A stretch of 64,000 bases of DNA from Skeletonema tropicum (lineage: Eukaryota; Bacillariophyta; Thalassiosirophyceae; Thalassiosirales; Thalassiosiraceae): the NCBI GenBank assembly GCA_037178625.1, contig CM074130.1, positions 682,001 to 746,000 on the forward strand. The letters are read 5' to 3'. The notes beneath the pieces are model-generated. The model was given only the letters and a program-made list of their open reading frames with translations, ran no database searches and was not told the DNA's origin. The first letter of the stretch is position 1. Every line of letters starts with the position of its first letter. This document shows positions 8,614 through 19,409 of the stretch, piece by piece. The translations under genes and the position numbers were made by a program.

Positions 8614-10376
8614 ATGTCAAGCAAGAACGATCTCTTCGGCGACTCCTCCTCCGAAGCCGACACGGACGATTTAATCGCCGCTGCCAAATCTCAACCCATT
8701 GCCACAAAAAAGGGAGGCCACACCAAATCACCAAAAAAAGGCACACCAACCAGATGCAGATAATGACAGTGGTGGTGATGATGATGACAGTGACGATGAA
8801 GATTTTGCTTCACCCGAAAAACAATCCGAAGGTGGAGGAGGTGGAGGAGGATTATTTGATTCCTCCAGTGAAGATGAAGACGCACCCAAATCGAAAAAAA
8901 AGAAAAAGGTGGTCAAGAAGAAAAAGTTGACAACTACCAAACAGAAACAAGCAGCCACCAAAAAGAAGAAGGCACCACCACCACCCAAAAAGAAGGATGG
9001 ACGAACCATGAAGGAAAAAATGGAAGAATTGGCCAAAAAGAAACGACAGGCTGCCAATGGTGGTGTGGATGACAAAGAAGATCAAGAAGGACCTCGTCGA
9101 AAACGTAAAAAAGTCTTCAAAAGGTGGAAGTGAAGAAGGCGATAAAAAGGGGTATGAATCCGGAGACTCGTACGATTCCACAACATTTGCACGTACCAAA
9201 GAAGATGATGACTTTATCGATGCCGATGATGAAGATCCCGATGCTCTCAAGGAATTATACGCCGAACAACATTTTGATGATGAACGGCCCGAGGGGTATG
9301 ATTCCGAAGAGGAGGCAAAAAAGAAGGCTGCGGCTGGTAAAAAGAAAAAGACATCAAGTGGTGGTGGAGGAGTAGATAAAATATCATTAAGTGATGATGA
9401 AGATGGTCCGTCGGCATCGGCAGCACTCAAAGATGCCGTTAGGCGTATGCAACGGAAGAAAAAGGAGGTGAAAAAACTACCCCAATTGGAACAGGAGGCT
9501 ACCGACTTCTTACGTAAAATGGATGCTGCCGCCGATGCAGATGATGAAAGTATTGCCGCGAAGAAACCAGCATTGAAAAAGTTGGGAATGTTATCAGAAG
9601 TTATGGAAATGTTGGCTCAAAAAGATTTACAACGTGTATTATTGGATTTGGATTTGTTAATGGTATGTAAGCGGTGGGTCCAACCTCTCCCACCCGATGG
9701 GAAAACATTGGGTAATTTGACAGTACGACGTCGTATCATTGAGGCATTGGGGGGTATGACTGGTGAGAATGGGATTAATAGTTCGGATTTGAAACGGAGT
9801 GGATTTGGTAAGGTCGTCATGGCGTTGTTTAAGCACAAGAGTGAAACACCCGAGATGAAGAAGATGTTAAAGACAATGATTGAACAGTGGAGTAGACCTA
9901 TTTTTCAGAAGAGTGGTAATTTACGGGATTTGGAACGGGCGCAGATGGTACGGGGGATGAATGAGATGGGATCGTTGGTGGGGATTGCTCGTCAACAGGC
10001 CCAACAAGCTTCGGCTTCTGGACAGAAAAGTGCCAAGGCCGCAAGAGGAGGACGAGGAGGACGTGCCGCAAATGAAGATGACCTCGCTCAAATTATCAAT
10101 ACCGGTAGTAAAAACTCTACCGACATTGGAAACAACCGTGTCCGCGTCCCCTACTCCAAGGGATTCCAATTCTCCGTCCGTCCCGCCGATCGTACCGGGG
10201 ATGTTTCCGACAAGCGTAATTTGGTGAGTGCCAAGGCGGCACGGAGTAGTATGGGGAGGGAGGGGGATAATTCGAAGGATTCGTTGCAGAAGAGGATGTT
10301 GAATAAGGCTCGACCGGTGAATAAGCAGAGTCAGAGGAGTGCGAATATTAGTATTGAGGGTAGGGTTGTGAAATAG
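8614..10376 (+). CDS. IWS1: Transcription elongation factor IWS1/Spn1, two +1 frameshifts
   Basis: Three consecutive frames join into one protein of about 586 residues starting MSSKNDLFGDSSSEADTDD at ATG 8614. The N-terminal half is disordered, acidic and Lys-rich (DSSSEDEDAPKSKKKKK), as in IWS1/Spn1. The C-terminal half carries the TFIIS N-terminal (LW) domain: LPPDGKTLGNLTVRRRII, then SGFGKVVMALFKHKSETP, then MIEQWSRPIF. IWS1 binds Spt6 and RNA polymerase II in the nucleus. The frame steps +1 at an A7 run (8733-8739) and again at an A6 run (9107-9112); dropping one A in each restores a continuous protein. This is normally an essential single-copy gene, so base-calling insertions are the likeliest cause. 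The largest unbroken frame is 9057-10376. Confidence 0.88.
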
Positions 10377-10623
10377 ATAGGAGAAAAGAGTGCTAGTGGG
10401 TATAGTTTAGAAGGGGGGATTGAATAGAAGAGAGTACTAATGAATGAATAACGAACAGCTTAGCTTGAATTTCGACTGTTGAAATAGCACATGACTTTGA
10501 ACTGTTGTTTGTGTACGATTCATCATATCTTGATATTCATTGCATGAAAAATAGAAATTCGGGTCATTTCAATGCAAATGCAACTTTAGGTTGAGAGGGA
10601 CTTGGTCTCTTTGTTCTGGGACG

Positions 10624-12771
10624 TCAACTTCTTGCCTTCTTGGCTGACTTTTCTTTCTCGTGCCGGGCTTCACTGCTCTTCAACAAATAATGCGTATCTT
10701 GCTTTCCTGCTATTTCAGATCCAGAAAAGCCAGGCTCGGTGAGCGGGGTTACCGTCCCTCCAGCTCTAATGCCACCATCTTCCGAGTCGTAAAGTCCAAG
10801 AGCTTTTGCAGCTTGGACGTAGTACCTTCGAAGTACAGAACTCAAACTGGAGGCACCTCCAATAAGGTTGCTCCGTTTTCTCTCCAATTCTGGGGGGAGG
10901 CTTGGACACTCATTCAAGTGACAACGCTGCAATTCTCTTACGGACTCATAAATGCCGCTAATAGAGCAAGGATAGAAGAAAACTGTGTCATCATGTGCCT
11001 CTCTGCACAATGTCGCGCAATGAAGGCAGCGCAGACCCACTTGGCCTAATGTAATCGGATATTTCTGACCTTCCTCGGCATGTTTGACATCTGTCTCGCT
11101 GGCAATAAAGATTTCTACCTGCTTCCGAACAAAGCAGTCCAAATCAGATAACCAGTCTTCATCCTGGGGCATTGCAAGCAGCACCGGTGCACGTTCCTTG
11201 GGTGAAAATAGAGCACTGCCACTCTTTGGAGGGGGCTTGAGTTCACCGGCCTGCTCTAGTAATCCACTGTGGCTATAGACCGGTTTGGCAGCTGCTGTTG
11301 CTTCGTCAGCATCGCCATCATGAAGCCTACGCCAAATACGACGCAAGAATACCTTCTGTGAACCCCTTTTTAACAAGGCCATCTGATCAGCATGACGCGA
11401 CTTGAGAACAAGAAGAGCATCCTTGACTTCTACCGGACAATCCTTGCACTTCATTACGTGGGCAGGAATCTCGGCAAAGCTGTTTGCTAGCCGATCTACG
11501 CTAGACCAAAAGAATTTGCGTGCTGATTGGGTTGAGGCGCAGTGACTGCACTCGAGTCCTCCAAAACGAATTTGGATATTCTTTCGCTTGCCTCCTCTTG
11601 CCCTGCGATCTTCTTCATTGAATCTGCATACCGTAAGCTGCAAAGTAATGTAATAGAAGTAGTCCGTAAGAAGAGTCAAATCCTCCTCTTTTACGACTGT
11701 AGATCCGACGTCATTTACAGAAGATAGCCGGGGCATTTTCTCAGCTCTTTTCTGAAGGAGTGAAAGGGCCTTCGTGTACGTTTCAATAGTGATGTCGCAC
11801 CCTTTTGGAGATACTTCTTCAGCTGCACGTTTCCGCCCTCTCGTGGGACTACCAGTCTGTGCATCTTGCCTCTCTCCTGGAGGCTTCTTCCCTTCTTCAG
11901 TAGTGGTATACTCTGTTATCTCCTCTTCCTCACGAGGATGTTGAATGGGAGTCTGACGATACCTGCCACCTTGATCTGTCATAGTCATATTTCCGAAATT
12001 ATTTGACCAGCTTCGATTTAGAGCTGGACAGAGTCGAAGATGCTGGTCCACGAAGTCATTGGGAGGTGGCTTCACACCCTGCATATAGTAGTTTGGACCA
12101 CGATAATAATGATCAAGGTGGGAACAATGTCGACAGACCCACCCTGAGTATCCGTCAAATATGAAAGGAAACTCTTTCAGCGTTGTTGATTCTGATTGCG
12201 ATGGCAATAGTACTGAAGCTCCAGCCGACGGATTCGATCCATATCGAAGCATGGGAGTAAGGTATTCTTTCCTTTCACCCGTCCTTGCAGCCTCTTGCTC
12301 TAGTTGAGAGGTAAAATTGTTTATGCCCGATCCATGAGTCATGTACTGATGAAATGTCATCGCTGGAGGTGGAGAAGTCAAGGGTAGTAGGTGTTGGTGT
12401 TGCTGCTGCGTCATTCTTCGTTGACCAGTAGCATCTAAGCTACTGCCCCCACGAAGGAGACTCATGGAAGCAGCTGCGTTGCGTTCCTCAATGCCCAATG
12501 TAATTGATGTCGTGTCATATGGGGCAGCTCCGAATCCTTCTGTACCACTTAGCGCAAGCGGTGACATGATTCCAAGTGGAAAAGCTCCTCCTCCGGACGT
12601 TCGCGCAGGTGCGTTTGCTGCCATTGGGCCAAATGAGCGAAGGGATGATTGACTAAGATTAGATGCCTCTAAACGTTCTTGCCGCCGCTTTTGCTGTTCA
12701 CTTTTTTGCGGGGTGCTGATGCTGCTGCTCATAGAGAGATCAATCTCTTCGTCTGCTGGATTCGATGTCAT
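10624..12771 (-). CDS. Unknown 715-residue protein with three CxxC...H...C modules, intact copy
   Basis: I do not recognise a named family. Three similar modules are visible at about residues 207-250 (GWVCRHC...QHLRLCPAL), 403-446 (GLECSHC...AHVMKCKDCP) and 577-627 (GLRCLHC...CHLNECPSLP). Each has a Gly-hydrophobic-x-Cys-x2-Cys start, an aromatic middle (FFW, FFYP) and a closing His-x3/4-Cys, so each probably binds zinc. The rest is Ser/Gln-rich and disordered, with basic clusters (RGRKRAAEE and the end KSAKKARS) that would suit nuclear location. A DNA- or protein-binding nuclear role is inference. This is the only unbroken copy of three; the others are at 13842 and 23331. It is divergent from the Cys-tail gene at 13179. 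Confidence 0.8.
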   Translation of the reverse strand: MTSNPADEEIDLSMSSSISTPQKSEQQKRRQERLEASNLSQSSLRSFGPMAANAPARTSGGGAFPLGIMSPLALSGTEGFGAAPYDTTSITLGIEERNAAASMSLLRGGSSLDATGQRRMTQQQHQHLLPLTSPPPAMTFHQYMTHGSGINNFTSQLEQEAARTGERKEYLTPMLRYGSNPSAGASVLLPSQSESTTLKEFPFIFDGYSGWVCRHCSHLDHYYRGPNYYMQGVKPPPNDFVDQHLRLCPALNRSWSNNFGNMTMTDQGGRYRQTPIQHPREEEEITEYTTTEEGKKPPGERQDAQTGSPTRGRKRAAEEVSPKGCDITIETYTKALSLLQKRAEKMPRLSSVNDVGSTVVKEEDLTLLTDYFYYITLQLTVCRFNEEDRRARGGKRKNIQIRFGGLECSHCASTQSARKFFWSSVDRLANSFAEIPAHVMKCKDCPVEVKDALLVLKSRHADQMALLKRGSQKVFLRRIWRRLHDGDADEATAAAKPVYSHSGLLEQAGELKPPPKSGSALFSPKERAPVLLAMPQDEDWLSDLDCFVRKQVEIFIASETDVKHAEEGQKYPITLGQVGLRCLHCATLCREAHDDTVFFYPCSISGIYESVRELQRCHLNECPSLPPELERKRSNLIGGASSLSSVLRRYYVQAAKALGLYDSEDGGIRAGGTVTPLTEPGFSGSEIAGKQDTHYLLKSSEARHEKEKSAKKARS

Positions 12772-13178
12772 CTGCCGTAAAGGTAAAGGTTGTCGATGTA
12801 AGCAAAAAGCAGTCTCTACTATGCGAGGCAGACTGAATAATGAGCAGCAAACATGCCTGCCTACACGAGAGAATTAAACAGTCAATACATCATTCGTTCG
12901 GGATAAAATGAATGAATCAATTCATTCGTGGCGCCGGAGAAGATTCGAGATACTTAGTAAAGATATGCTATTACTACTTCTTCGAAGCGGCACCACCTTC
13001 TCCAAATTTTTTACACCCATCTTCATCGCCAATTTTGGCTTGAACCATGTTATCTAAGACTCAGTATGCAAGACCAACAAAGCATGGCAACCATAAACTT
13101 CTTTCATTTTAGCAATAAGTCTCATCCTTTGACTATAAGCACAGCAACCCATCATAGTGAAGACGCTACAAGCATATC
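12772..13178. promoter_or_regulatory. Shared divergent upstream region (module 1)
   Basis: This 407-base region separates the start of the three-module gene (minus) from the Cys-tail gene (plus). It is conserved at 16036-16449 and 25525-25937, including GTAAAGGTAAAGGTTGTCGA, CGGGATAAAATGAAT, an ATTCATTC run and CATCATAGTGAAGACGCT just before the small gene. Conservation together with both genes suggests one bidirectional promoter. Confidence 0.5.
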
Positions 13179-13643
13179 ATGCCGACCGTCGAAGCCGAGC
13201 TGAGCAAGTCGCTGAACATATCTTGGGCAGATGCTCGAGATCTTGCATCCTATGCTCGAGGGAAAGTCGGTATCATTCCAGGTGATAAATTGGCGGAACA
13301 GACTCAGCGGCAGAATATTCTTACTGCTGCAATCGAAGCCGATAAACAGCTTCCGAAGAAAAGAAACTTGCCCAAGAGTAGAGGACACGAGCTACATAAA
13401 GAAGAGAAGAACAGCAATCCCAAGCAAGATACACTAGCCGGTCCAGAGCTAGACAAGGGCGTTCAGGATAAGACAGCACCTACAAGTGCTGTTATGATGG
13501 ACAGAGGTAATTTCAAAGTCGCAAACGAAGCAGCAGCCGATGAAACAACTGAAGCAGAAAGAAATTTGGCATGCGCAGCATGTTTGCAATGCCTTGAATG
13601 TGTGGGGGCTTGCTGTGAACTATTCAGTCTTTGTAACTGCTGA
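13179..13643 (+). CDS. Small Cys-tail protein, family I (full-length form)
   Basis: 154 residues, family not recognised. The first half (about 1-60, LNISWADARDLASYARGKVG) looks like a folded helical segment. The middle is Lys/Pro/Asn-rich and polar. Then comes a conserved TAPTSAVMMDRG, a probable amphipathic helix (VANEAAADETTEAER), and a C-terminal tail with eight Cys in 24 residues (CAACLQCLECVGACCELFSL then CNC). No signal peptide. A Cys-rich hydrophobic C-terminus recalls CYSTM-type or palmitoylated tail-attached proteins, but this is analogy, not homology. It lies head-to-head with the 715-residue gene. Confidence 0.7.
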   Translation: MPTVEAELSKSLNISWADARDLASYARGKVGIIPGDKLAEQTQRQNILTAAIEADKQLPKKRNLPKSRGHELHKEEKNSNPKQDTLAGPELDKGVQDKTAPTSAVMMDRGNFKVANEAAADETTEAERNLACAACLQCLECVGACCELFSLCNC

Positions 13644-13841
13644 CAACCTGCGCATTGAAGAGAGTACTAATGAATGAATAACGAACAGCTTAGCTTGAAT
13701 TTCGACTGTTGAAATAGCACATGACTTTGAACTGTTGTTTGTGTGAAAGATTCATCATATCTCGAAAAATCGAAATTCGGGTCATTTCAATGCAAATGAA
13801 ACTTTAGGTTGAGAGGGACTTGGTCTCTTTGTTCTGGCACG

Positions 13842-16035
13842 TCAACTTCTTGCCTTCTTGGCTGACTTTTCTTTCTCGTGCCGGGCTTCACTGCTCTTCA
13901 ACAAATAATGCGTATCTTGCTTTCCTGCTATTTCAGATCCAGAAAAGCCAGGCTCGGTGAGCGGGGTTACCGTCCCTCCAGCTCTAATGCCACCATCTTC
14001 CGAGTCGTAAAGTCCAAGAGCTTTTGCAGCTTGGACGTAGTACCTTCGAAGTACAGAACTCAAACTGGAGGCACCTCCAATAAGGTTGCTCCGTTTTCTC
14101 TCCAATTCTGGGGGGAGGCTTGGACACTCATTCAAGTGACAACGCTGCAATTCTCTTACGGACTCATAAATGCCGCTAATAGAGCAAGGATAGAAGAAAA
14201 CTGTGTCATCATGTGCCTCTCTGCACAATGTCGCGCAATGAAGGCAGCGCAGACCCACTTGGCCTAATGTAATCGGATATTTCTGACCTTCCTCGGCATG
14301 TTTGACATCTGTCTCGCTGGCAATAAAGATTTCTACCTGCTTCCGAACAAAGCAGTCCAAATCAGATAACCAGTCTTCATCCTGGGGCATTGCAAGCAGC
14401 ACCGGTGCACGTTCCTTGGGTGAAAATAGAGCACTGCCACTCTTTGGAGGGGGCTTGAGTTCACCGGCCTGCTCTAGTAATCCACTGTGGCTATAGACCG
14501 GTTTGGCAGCTGCTGTTGCTTCGTCAGCATCGCCATCATGAAGCCTACGCCAAATACGACGCAAGAATACCTTCTGTGAACCCCTTTTTAACAAGGCCAT
14601 CTGATCAGCATGACGCGACTTGAGAACAAGAAGAGCATCCTTGACTTCTACCGGACAATCCTTGCACTTCATTACGTGGGCAGGAATCTCGGCAAAGCTG
14701 TTTGCTAGCCGATCTACGCTAGACCAAAAGAATTTGCGTGCTGATTGGGTTGAGGCGCAGTGACTGCACTCGAGTCCTCCAAAACGAATTTGGATATTCT
14801 TTCGCTTGCCTCCTCTTGCCCTGCGATCTTCTTCATTGAATCTGCATACCGTAAGCTGCAAAGTAATGTAATAGAAGTAGTCCGTAAGAAGAGTCAAATC
14901 CTCCTCTTTTACGACTGTAGATCCGACGTCATTTACAGAAGATAGCCGGGGCATTTTCTCAGCTCTTTTCTGAAGGAGTGAAAGGGCCTTCGTGTACGTT
15001 TCAATAGTGATGTCGCACCCTTTTGGAGATACTTCTTCAGCTGCACGTTTCCGCCCTCTCGTGGGACTACCAGTCTGTGCATCTTGCCTCTCTCCTGGAG
15101 GCTTCTTCCCTTCTTCAGTAGTGGTATACTCTGTTATCTCCTCTTCCTCACGAGGATGTTGAATGGGAGTCTGACGATACCTGCCACCTTGATCTGTCAT
15201 AGTCATATTTCCGAAATTATTTGACCAGCTTCGATTTAGAGCTGGACAGAGTCGAAGATGCTGGTCCACGAAGTCATTGGGAGGTGGCTTCACACCCTGC
15301 ATATAGTAGTTTGGACCACGATAATAATGATCAAGGTGGGAACAATGTCGACAGACCCACCCTGAGTATCCGTCAAATATGAAAGGAAACTCCTTCAGCG
15401 TTGTTGATTCTGATTGCGATGGCAATAGTACTGAAGCTCCAGCCGACGGATTCGATCCATATCGAAGCATGGGAGTAAGGGAATCGTTCCCTTTACTGCT
15501 ACCTGTCCTTGCAGCCTCTTGCTCTAGTTGAGAGGTAAAATTGTTTATGCCCGATCCATGAGTCATGTACTGATGAAATGTCATCGCTGGAGGTGGAGAA
15601 GTCAAGGGTAGTAGGTGTTGGTGTTGCTGCTGCGTCATTCTTCGTTGACCAGTAGCATCTAAGCTACTGCCCCCACGAAGGAGACTCATGGAAGCAGCCG
15701 CGTTGCGTTCCTCAATGCCCAATGTAATTGATGTCGTGTCATATGGGGAAGAACCAATATCAGATGATCGTAGCATAGCAGCTCCGAATCCTTCCGTTGC
15801 ACTTACTTAGCGCAAGCGGTGACATGATTCCAAGTGGAAAAGCTCCTCCTCCGGACGTTCGCGCAGGTGCGTTTGCTGCCATTGGGCCAAATGAGCGAAG
15901 GGATGATTGACTAAGATTAGATGCCTCTAAACGTTCTTGCTGCCGCTTCTGCTGTTCACTTTTTTGCGGGGTGCTGCTGCTGCTCCTTCTGCTCATAGAG
16001 AGATCAATCTCTTCGTCTGCTGGATTCGATGTCAT
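13842..16035 (-). pseudogene. Three-module gene, second copy, frameshifted near the N-terminus
   Basis: Same protein as 10624-12771, with the three CxxC...H...C modules unchanged. At about 15805 the copy has AAGT twice in a row, a 4-base tandem duplication, so the first frame (91 residues, from ATG 16035) stops soon after LALSKCNG. The rest is open from ATG 15776 (MLRSSDIGSSPYDT) for 644 residues. The short insert coding SSDIGSS is also absent from the intact copy. The same 4-base change is in the third copy, so it predates the segmental duplication and is not a random read error. A shorter protein from 15776 that keeps all three modules could still be made. Confidence 0.7.
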
Positions 16036-16449
16036 CTGCCGTAAAGGTAAAGGTTGTCGATGTAAGCAAAAAGCAGTCTCTACTTTGCGAGGCAGACTGA
16101 ATGAATAATGAGCAGCAAATATGACTGCCTACACGAGAGAATTAAACAGTCAATACATCATTCGTTCGGGATAAAATGAATCACGGGAACCAATGAATGA
16201 ATCAATTCATTCGTGGCGCCGGAGAAGATTCCACATACTTACTTAGGAACAGATACTTACCATAATACAATACCTACTTACTTCTTCGAAGCGGCACCAC
16301 CTTCTCCAAATTTTTTACACCCACCTTCATCGCCAAATTTTGGCTTGAACCATTTTATCCACTACTCAGTATGCAAGACCAACAAAGCATGGCAACCATA
16401 AACGTCTTTCTTATCCACAACGAAACATCATAGTGAAGACGCTGCAAGC
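16036..16449. promoter_or_regulatory. Shared divergent upstream region (module 2)
   Basis: Counterpart of 12772-13178, with small indels (an added GAATCACGGGAACC block and a changed ACTTACTTAGGAAC block). It separates the frameshifted three-module gene from the small gene at 16450. Confidence 0.45.
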
Positions 16450-16922
16450 ATGAAGACCATCGAAGCCGAGCTGAGCAAGACGCTGAACATATCTTGGGCA
16501 GATGCTCGAGATCTTGCATCCTATGCTCGAGGGAAGGTTGGTATCATTCCAGGTGATAAATTGGCGGAACAAACTCTGTCGAGTCTATTCTTACTGCTGC
16601 AATCGAAGCCGATAAACAGCTTCCGAAGAAAAGAAACTTGCCCAAGAGTAGAGGACACGAGCTACATAAAGAAGAGAAGAACAGCAATCCCAAGCAAGAT
16701 ACACTAGCCGGTCCAGAGCCAGAGCTTGACAAGGGCGTCCAGGATAAAACAGCACCTACAAGTGCTGTTATGATGGACAGAGGTAATGTCAAAGTCGCAA
16801 ACGAAGCAGCAGCCGATGAAATAACTAAAGCTGAAAGAAATGAGGCATGCTGTGACGCATGTTTGTGTTGCCTTGAATGTGTGAATGTTTGCTTTGAACT
16901 ATTCAATCTCTGTAACTGCTGA
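16450..16922 (+). pseudogene. Cys-tail gene, family I, with a one-base deletion
   Basis: Aligned with 13179-13643, one base is missing where ACTCAGCGGCAGAATATT has become ACTCTGTCGAGTCTATT (about 16575). The frame from ATG 16450 therefore ends at 16707 in 85 residues. The downstream part is intact in the other frame from ATG 16638 (MPKSRGHELHKEEK, 94 residues). It keeps the TAPTSAVMMDRG segment and the tail CCDACLCCLECVNVCFELFN then LCNC. So the Cys tail itself is still encoded and could be translated from 16638. It is identical in block B (25938). Confidence 0.65.
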
Positions 16923-17356
16923 CAAGCTGCGCATTGTTCCATATTCGTAGTTTCCGGAGAAGATTCGAGATAGGAACAGATACAACATCGTACTTCCTCG
17001 AAGCGGCACCACCTTCTCCAAATTTTTGACATCCACCTTCATCGCCAATTTTGGCTTGAGGCTTGCTAGTGATGAAAAAAACATCCAAAGAAAAAAACGT
17101 CCAAACTTTTTGCCCCGCCATCATCACTCACAAAAGTGGCAAACAACCATGTCAGCACCCCCACTACTACGCACTACTATTGGACATTCGACAAAAATGG
17201 CCGATAGGAATGCTAAACTAAAGACTAACCATGATGTTGTCTACGACTCAGTAAAAGCATGGCAACCATAAACGACTTTCATTTTAGCAATAAGTCTCAT
17301 TAATCTTTGATTAAAACCACAACGAAACATCATAGTGAAGACGCTGCAAGCATATC

Positions 17357-17608
17357 ATGCCGACCATCGAAGCCAATCCCAAGCAAGATACACTAGCCGG
17401 TCCAGAGCTTGACAAGGGCGTCCAGGATAAAACAGCACCTACAAGTGCTGTTATGATGGACAGAGATAATGTCGAAGTCGCAAACGAAGCAGCAGCCGAT
17501 GAAACAACTAAAGCAGAAAGAAATGATTCCTGTGATTGCTGTGATTGCTGTTTGTGTTGCATTGAATGTGTGAATTGTTGCTGTGAACTATTCAGTCTTT
17601 GTAACTGA
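17357..17608 (+). CDS. Small Cys-tail protein, family I (short form)
   Basis: 83 residues. The first six codons match the full-length form, then an in-frame deletion removes the N-terminal helical domain and basic linker, and the protein resumes at NPKQDTLAGPELDKGVQDKT. It keeps TAPTSAVMMDRD and the amphipathic stretch. It ends in the richest tail of the family, twelve Cys in about 25 residues (CDCCDCCLCCIECVNCCCEL). Retention of frame and tail after such a deletion suggests the tail is the selected part. Its 5' flank (AGTGAAGACGCTGCAAGC) is the family I type, but it is not next to a three-module gene. Confidence 0.65.
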   Translation: MPTIEANPKQDTLAGPELDKGVQDKTAPTSAVMMDRDNVEVANEAAADETTKAERNDSCDCCDCCLCCIECVNCCCELFSLCN

Positions 17609-17902
17609 TGACAAGCTGCGCATTGAACATATGGAACTTAATATGTGACGTGGTTGACTTGAGAATCTTGTAGTCGATTCTCTCATCAACTATAGGTATA
17701 TGCTCTTTTTGATTTGTGCAGTGGTTTCTCGTGTAATATTATTATTTATGAGGATTACTTCTTGCAGCTACAACAACATAAACGTTGCAAACCAGTGGAT
17801 AAAACTGATAAATACTAAACCACTCCTTTGTTATTACACTTATGCAATCCAGTTTGGCCCCTATATACTTAAATGACTGAATTCAGATAATACTTATCCC
17901 CT

Positions 17903-19188
17903 TCACTTCTTTCTAATGAATGATTGTAGGTTGTAGCGAACATCCTTCATTTCCAAGTCATGGAAAATTTTCTTCTCCGATTTCCAACCCGATTTGCCCC
18001 ACTGCCAGAAAAGAGTAAACCCACAAGATTTAAGTAAGGTGACTATTGCGTTGACTTGCCCCGAACTTCCTTCTCCGTAACGAGAATCGACGCTGAAATG
18101 ATGCCATTCAATGCCCATCTGATTTATGAACGCTGGACAGCCCCCATTGGAGTCTAGCATCTCCTCCATGAATGCAAATTCACTCCCTTCTACATCTATC
18201 TTCAAATAATCAATTGCTCGATCCTCATGACCCAGTTCTTTGCGGATTGTATTCATTGTCTTTACTTGTAGGGGATAAGAACCTTGTGATTCTGTGTTCT
18301 TAAACTTACATGGACTGTCCTCTTTCTCCTCGCTCTCCTCGCAGTCCAACACAAAATTGTTATATCGCAGCAATGATACTTGTCCCCAATCATAATCTAC
18401 AAGTTTGATGGTGCCATCAATCCCCCCAGCTCCGTAAGGATGAAAGTGATACAGTTTTGATAACTTTGGATCATCGCGAATGGCAACCCTTGCAGCATTT
18501 GGACTCTTTGACTCCCACCACTGCACACTGACGGGAGACGGGTCGAATGCGTGAACTTCACATCCAAATGTCTGCGCCATGGTGATACCAAACGATGGCA
18601 TATCACGAACACCAAAGTCATATACCAAGCAGGGAGGAGTTTTCTTTTTACCCTTATTTTTTCCCGATGATGAATTCAGTGGAGTAAAGCTATCCAAGCA
18701 AACACGATGATCAAAGTATCCAGGGCACTTAGGAGTGCTAACTTTGTATCCATTATATGGATGATTTTCTGTGCATCCAAATTCAAGTAAATCGCTTGAC
18801 CTGTCGCATGCGTTTCGGTTTTCATCTGAGCCGACGAATGGATCCTTGATACCAAATGAGATACGCGCTGCAAATTTCATTTCTAGATATCGCAGCCGTT
18901 CTTCGAGGTTGAGAACACGTCCGGAATCTCTGGGTAGGGGAACAATTGATTCATCATTTAGATGATTAAGGCTCAGACGAGTTGTCTTTTTTGTTGATTG
19001 TTTTCGAAGATTTGTGCGGCTTGTATCGACGATGAGCCATGCGTGTTAAGAAATAATACATTGAGAAGAATGGATCCCCATAAAACAATTGACCTTCTCT
19101 TCGGACTACGATGCTCCTTCGTCTTCTCGGAGCTATCATTATTGATATCGGGACGTTCTGTAGTCGTCTGTAACTGTCTTCTTCTCAT
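17903..19188 (-). pseudogene. FkbM-type methyltransferase, block A copy, N-terminal frameshifts
   Basis: Compared with the intact copy at 27391-28674, this one has an extra T in GTGTTAAG (about 19049) and an extra C in GCGGCTTG (about 19020). The N-terminal frame with the membrane anchor (from ATG 19188) therefore ends at 18973 after 71 residues. The catalytic part is intact from ATG 18880 for 325 residues, with LVYDFGVRDMPSFG, HAFDPSPVSVQWW and YLKIDVEGSEFAF. If expressed from 18880 it would be a soluble enzyme without anchor. Whether the two insertions are real or assembly errors cannot be decided here. Confidence 0.7.
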
Positions 19189-19409
19189 GATGCCGGCCGT
19201 CAGGAATTTATCTCGATGTTGCTGCTTCCGTCAGAAATTTATCTTGATGTTGTGGCGCTTTGATGCCCATGATTGAGGGCTTGGTCTGCTTTGTGTTTTG
19301 TGTATGTTGTTATAGTGCAGGCTTTTCAGTTTTCAGTGCTGCTTTCTTGCCACCATCTGCCCATCATACTATTTCCTATCGTACAATCTTCGTCCGTGAA
19401 TGAAGTTTG

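Larger units (their letters stand above)
10430..16930. repeat. Tandem duplication of a two-gene module, period about 3.2 kb
   Basis: The sequence GAAGAGAGTACTAATGAATG and what follows starts at about 10430 and again at about 13657. Each unit holds the minus-strand three-module gene, a divergent intergenic region and a plus-strand Cys-tail gene. Unit 1 is 10430-13656 and unit 2 about 13657-16922. A third occurrence at about 23150 belongs to the larger segmental duplication. Confidence 0.85.

Noticed and set aside
8852..9430. A 192-codon minus-strand frame
   Set aside because: It is the shadow of Lys/Glu-rich coding sequence of IWS1 and is Phe/Ser-rich only for that reason.
8614..10376. Introns as the explanation of the IWS1 frame changes
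   Set aside because: Adjacent frames overlap and coding character is continuous across both A-runs, leaving no room for an intron of normal size.
10660..11049. A 129-codon plus-strand frame, repeated at 13878 and 23367
   Set aside because: It is antisense to the three-module gene. Its repetition only reflects duplication of that gene.
15760..15830. The GTAAGT in the frameshifted three-module copies as a real splice donor
   Set aside because: Rejoining the frame would need an intron of only about 24 bases, shorter than any intron seen here. A 4-base tandem duplication explains the sequence better.
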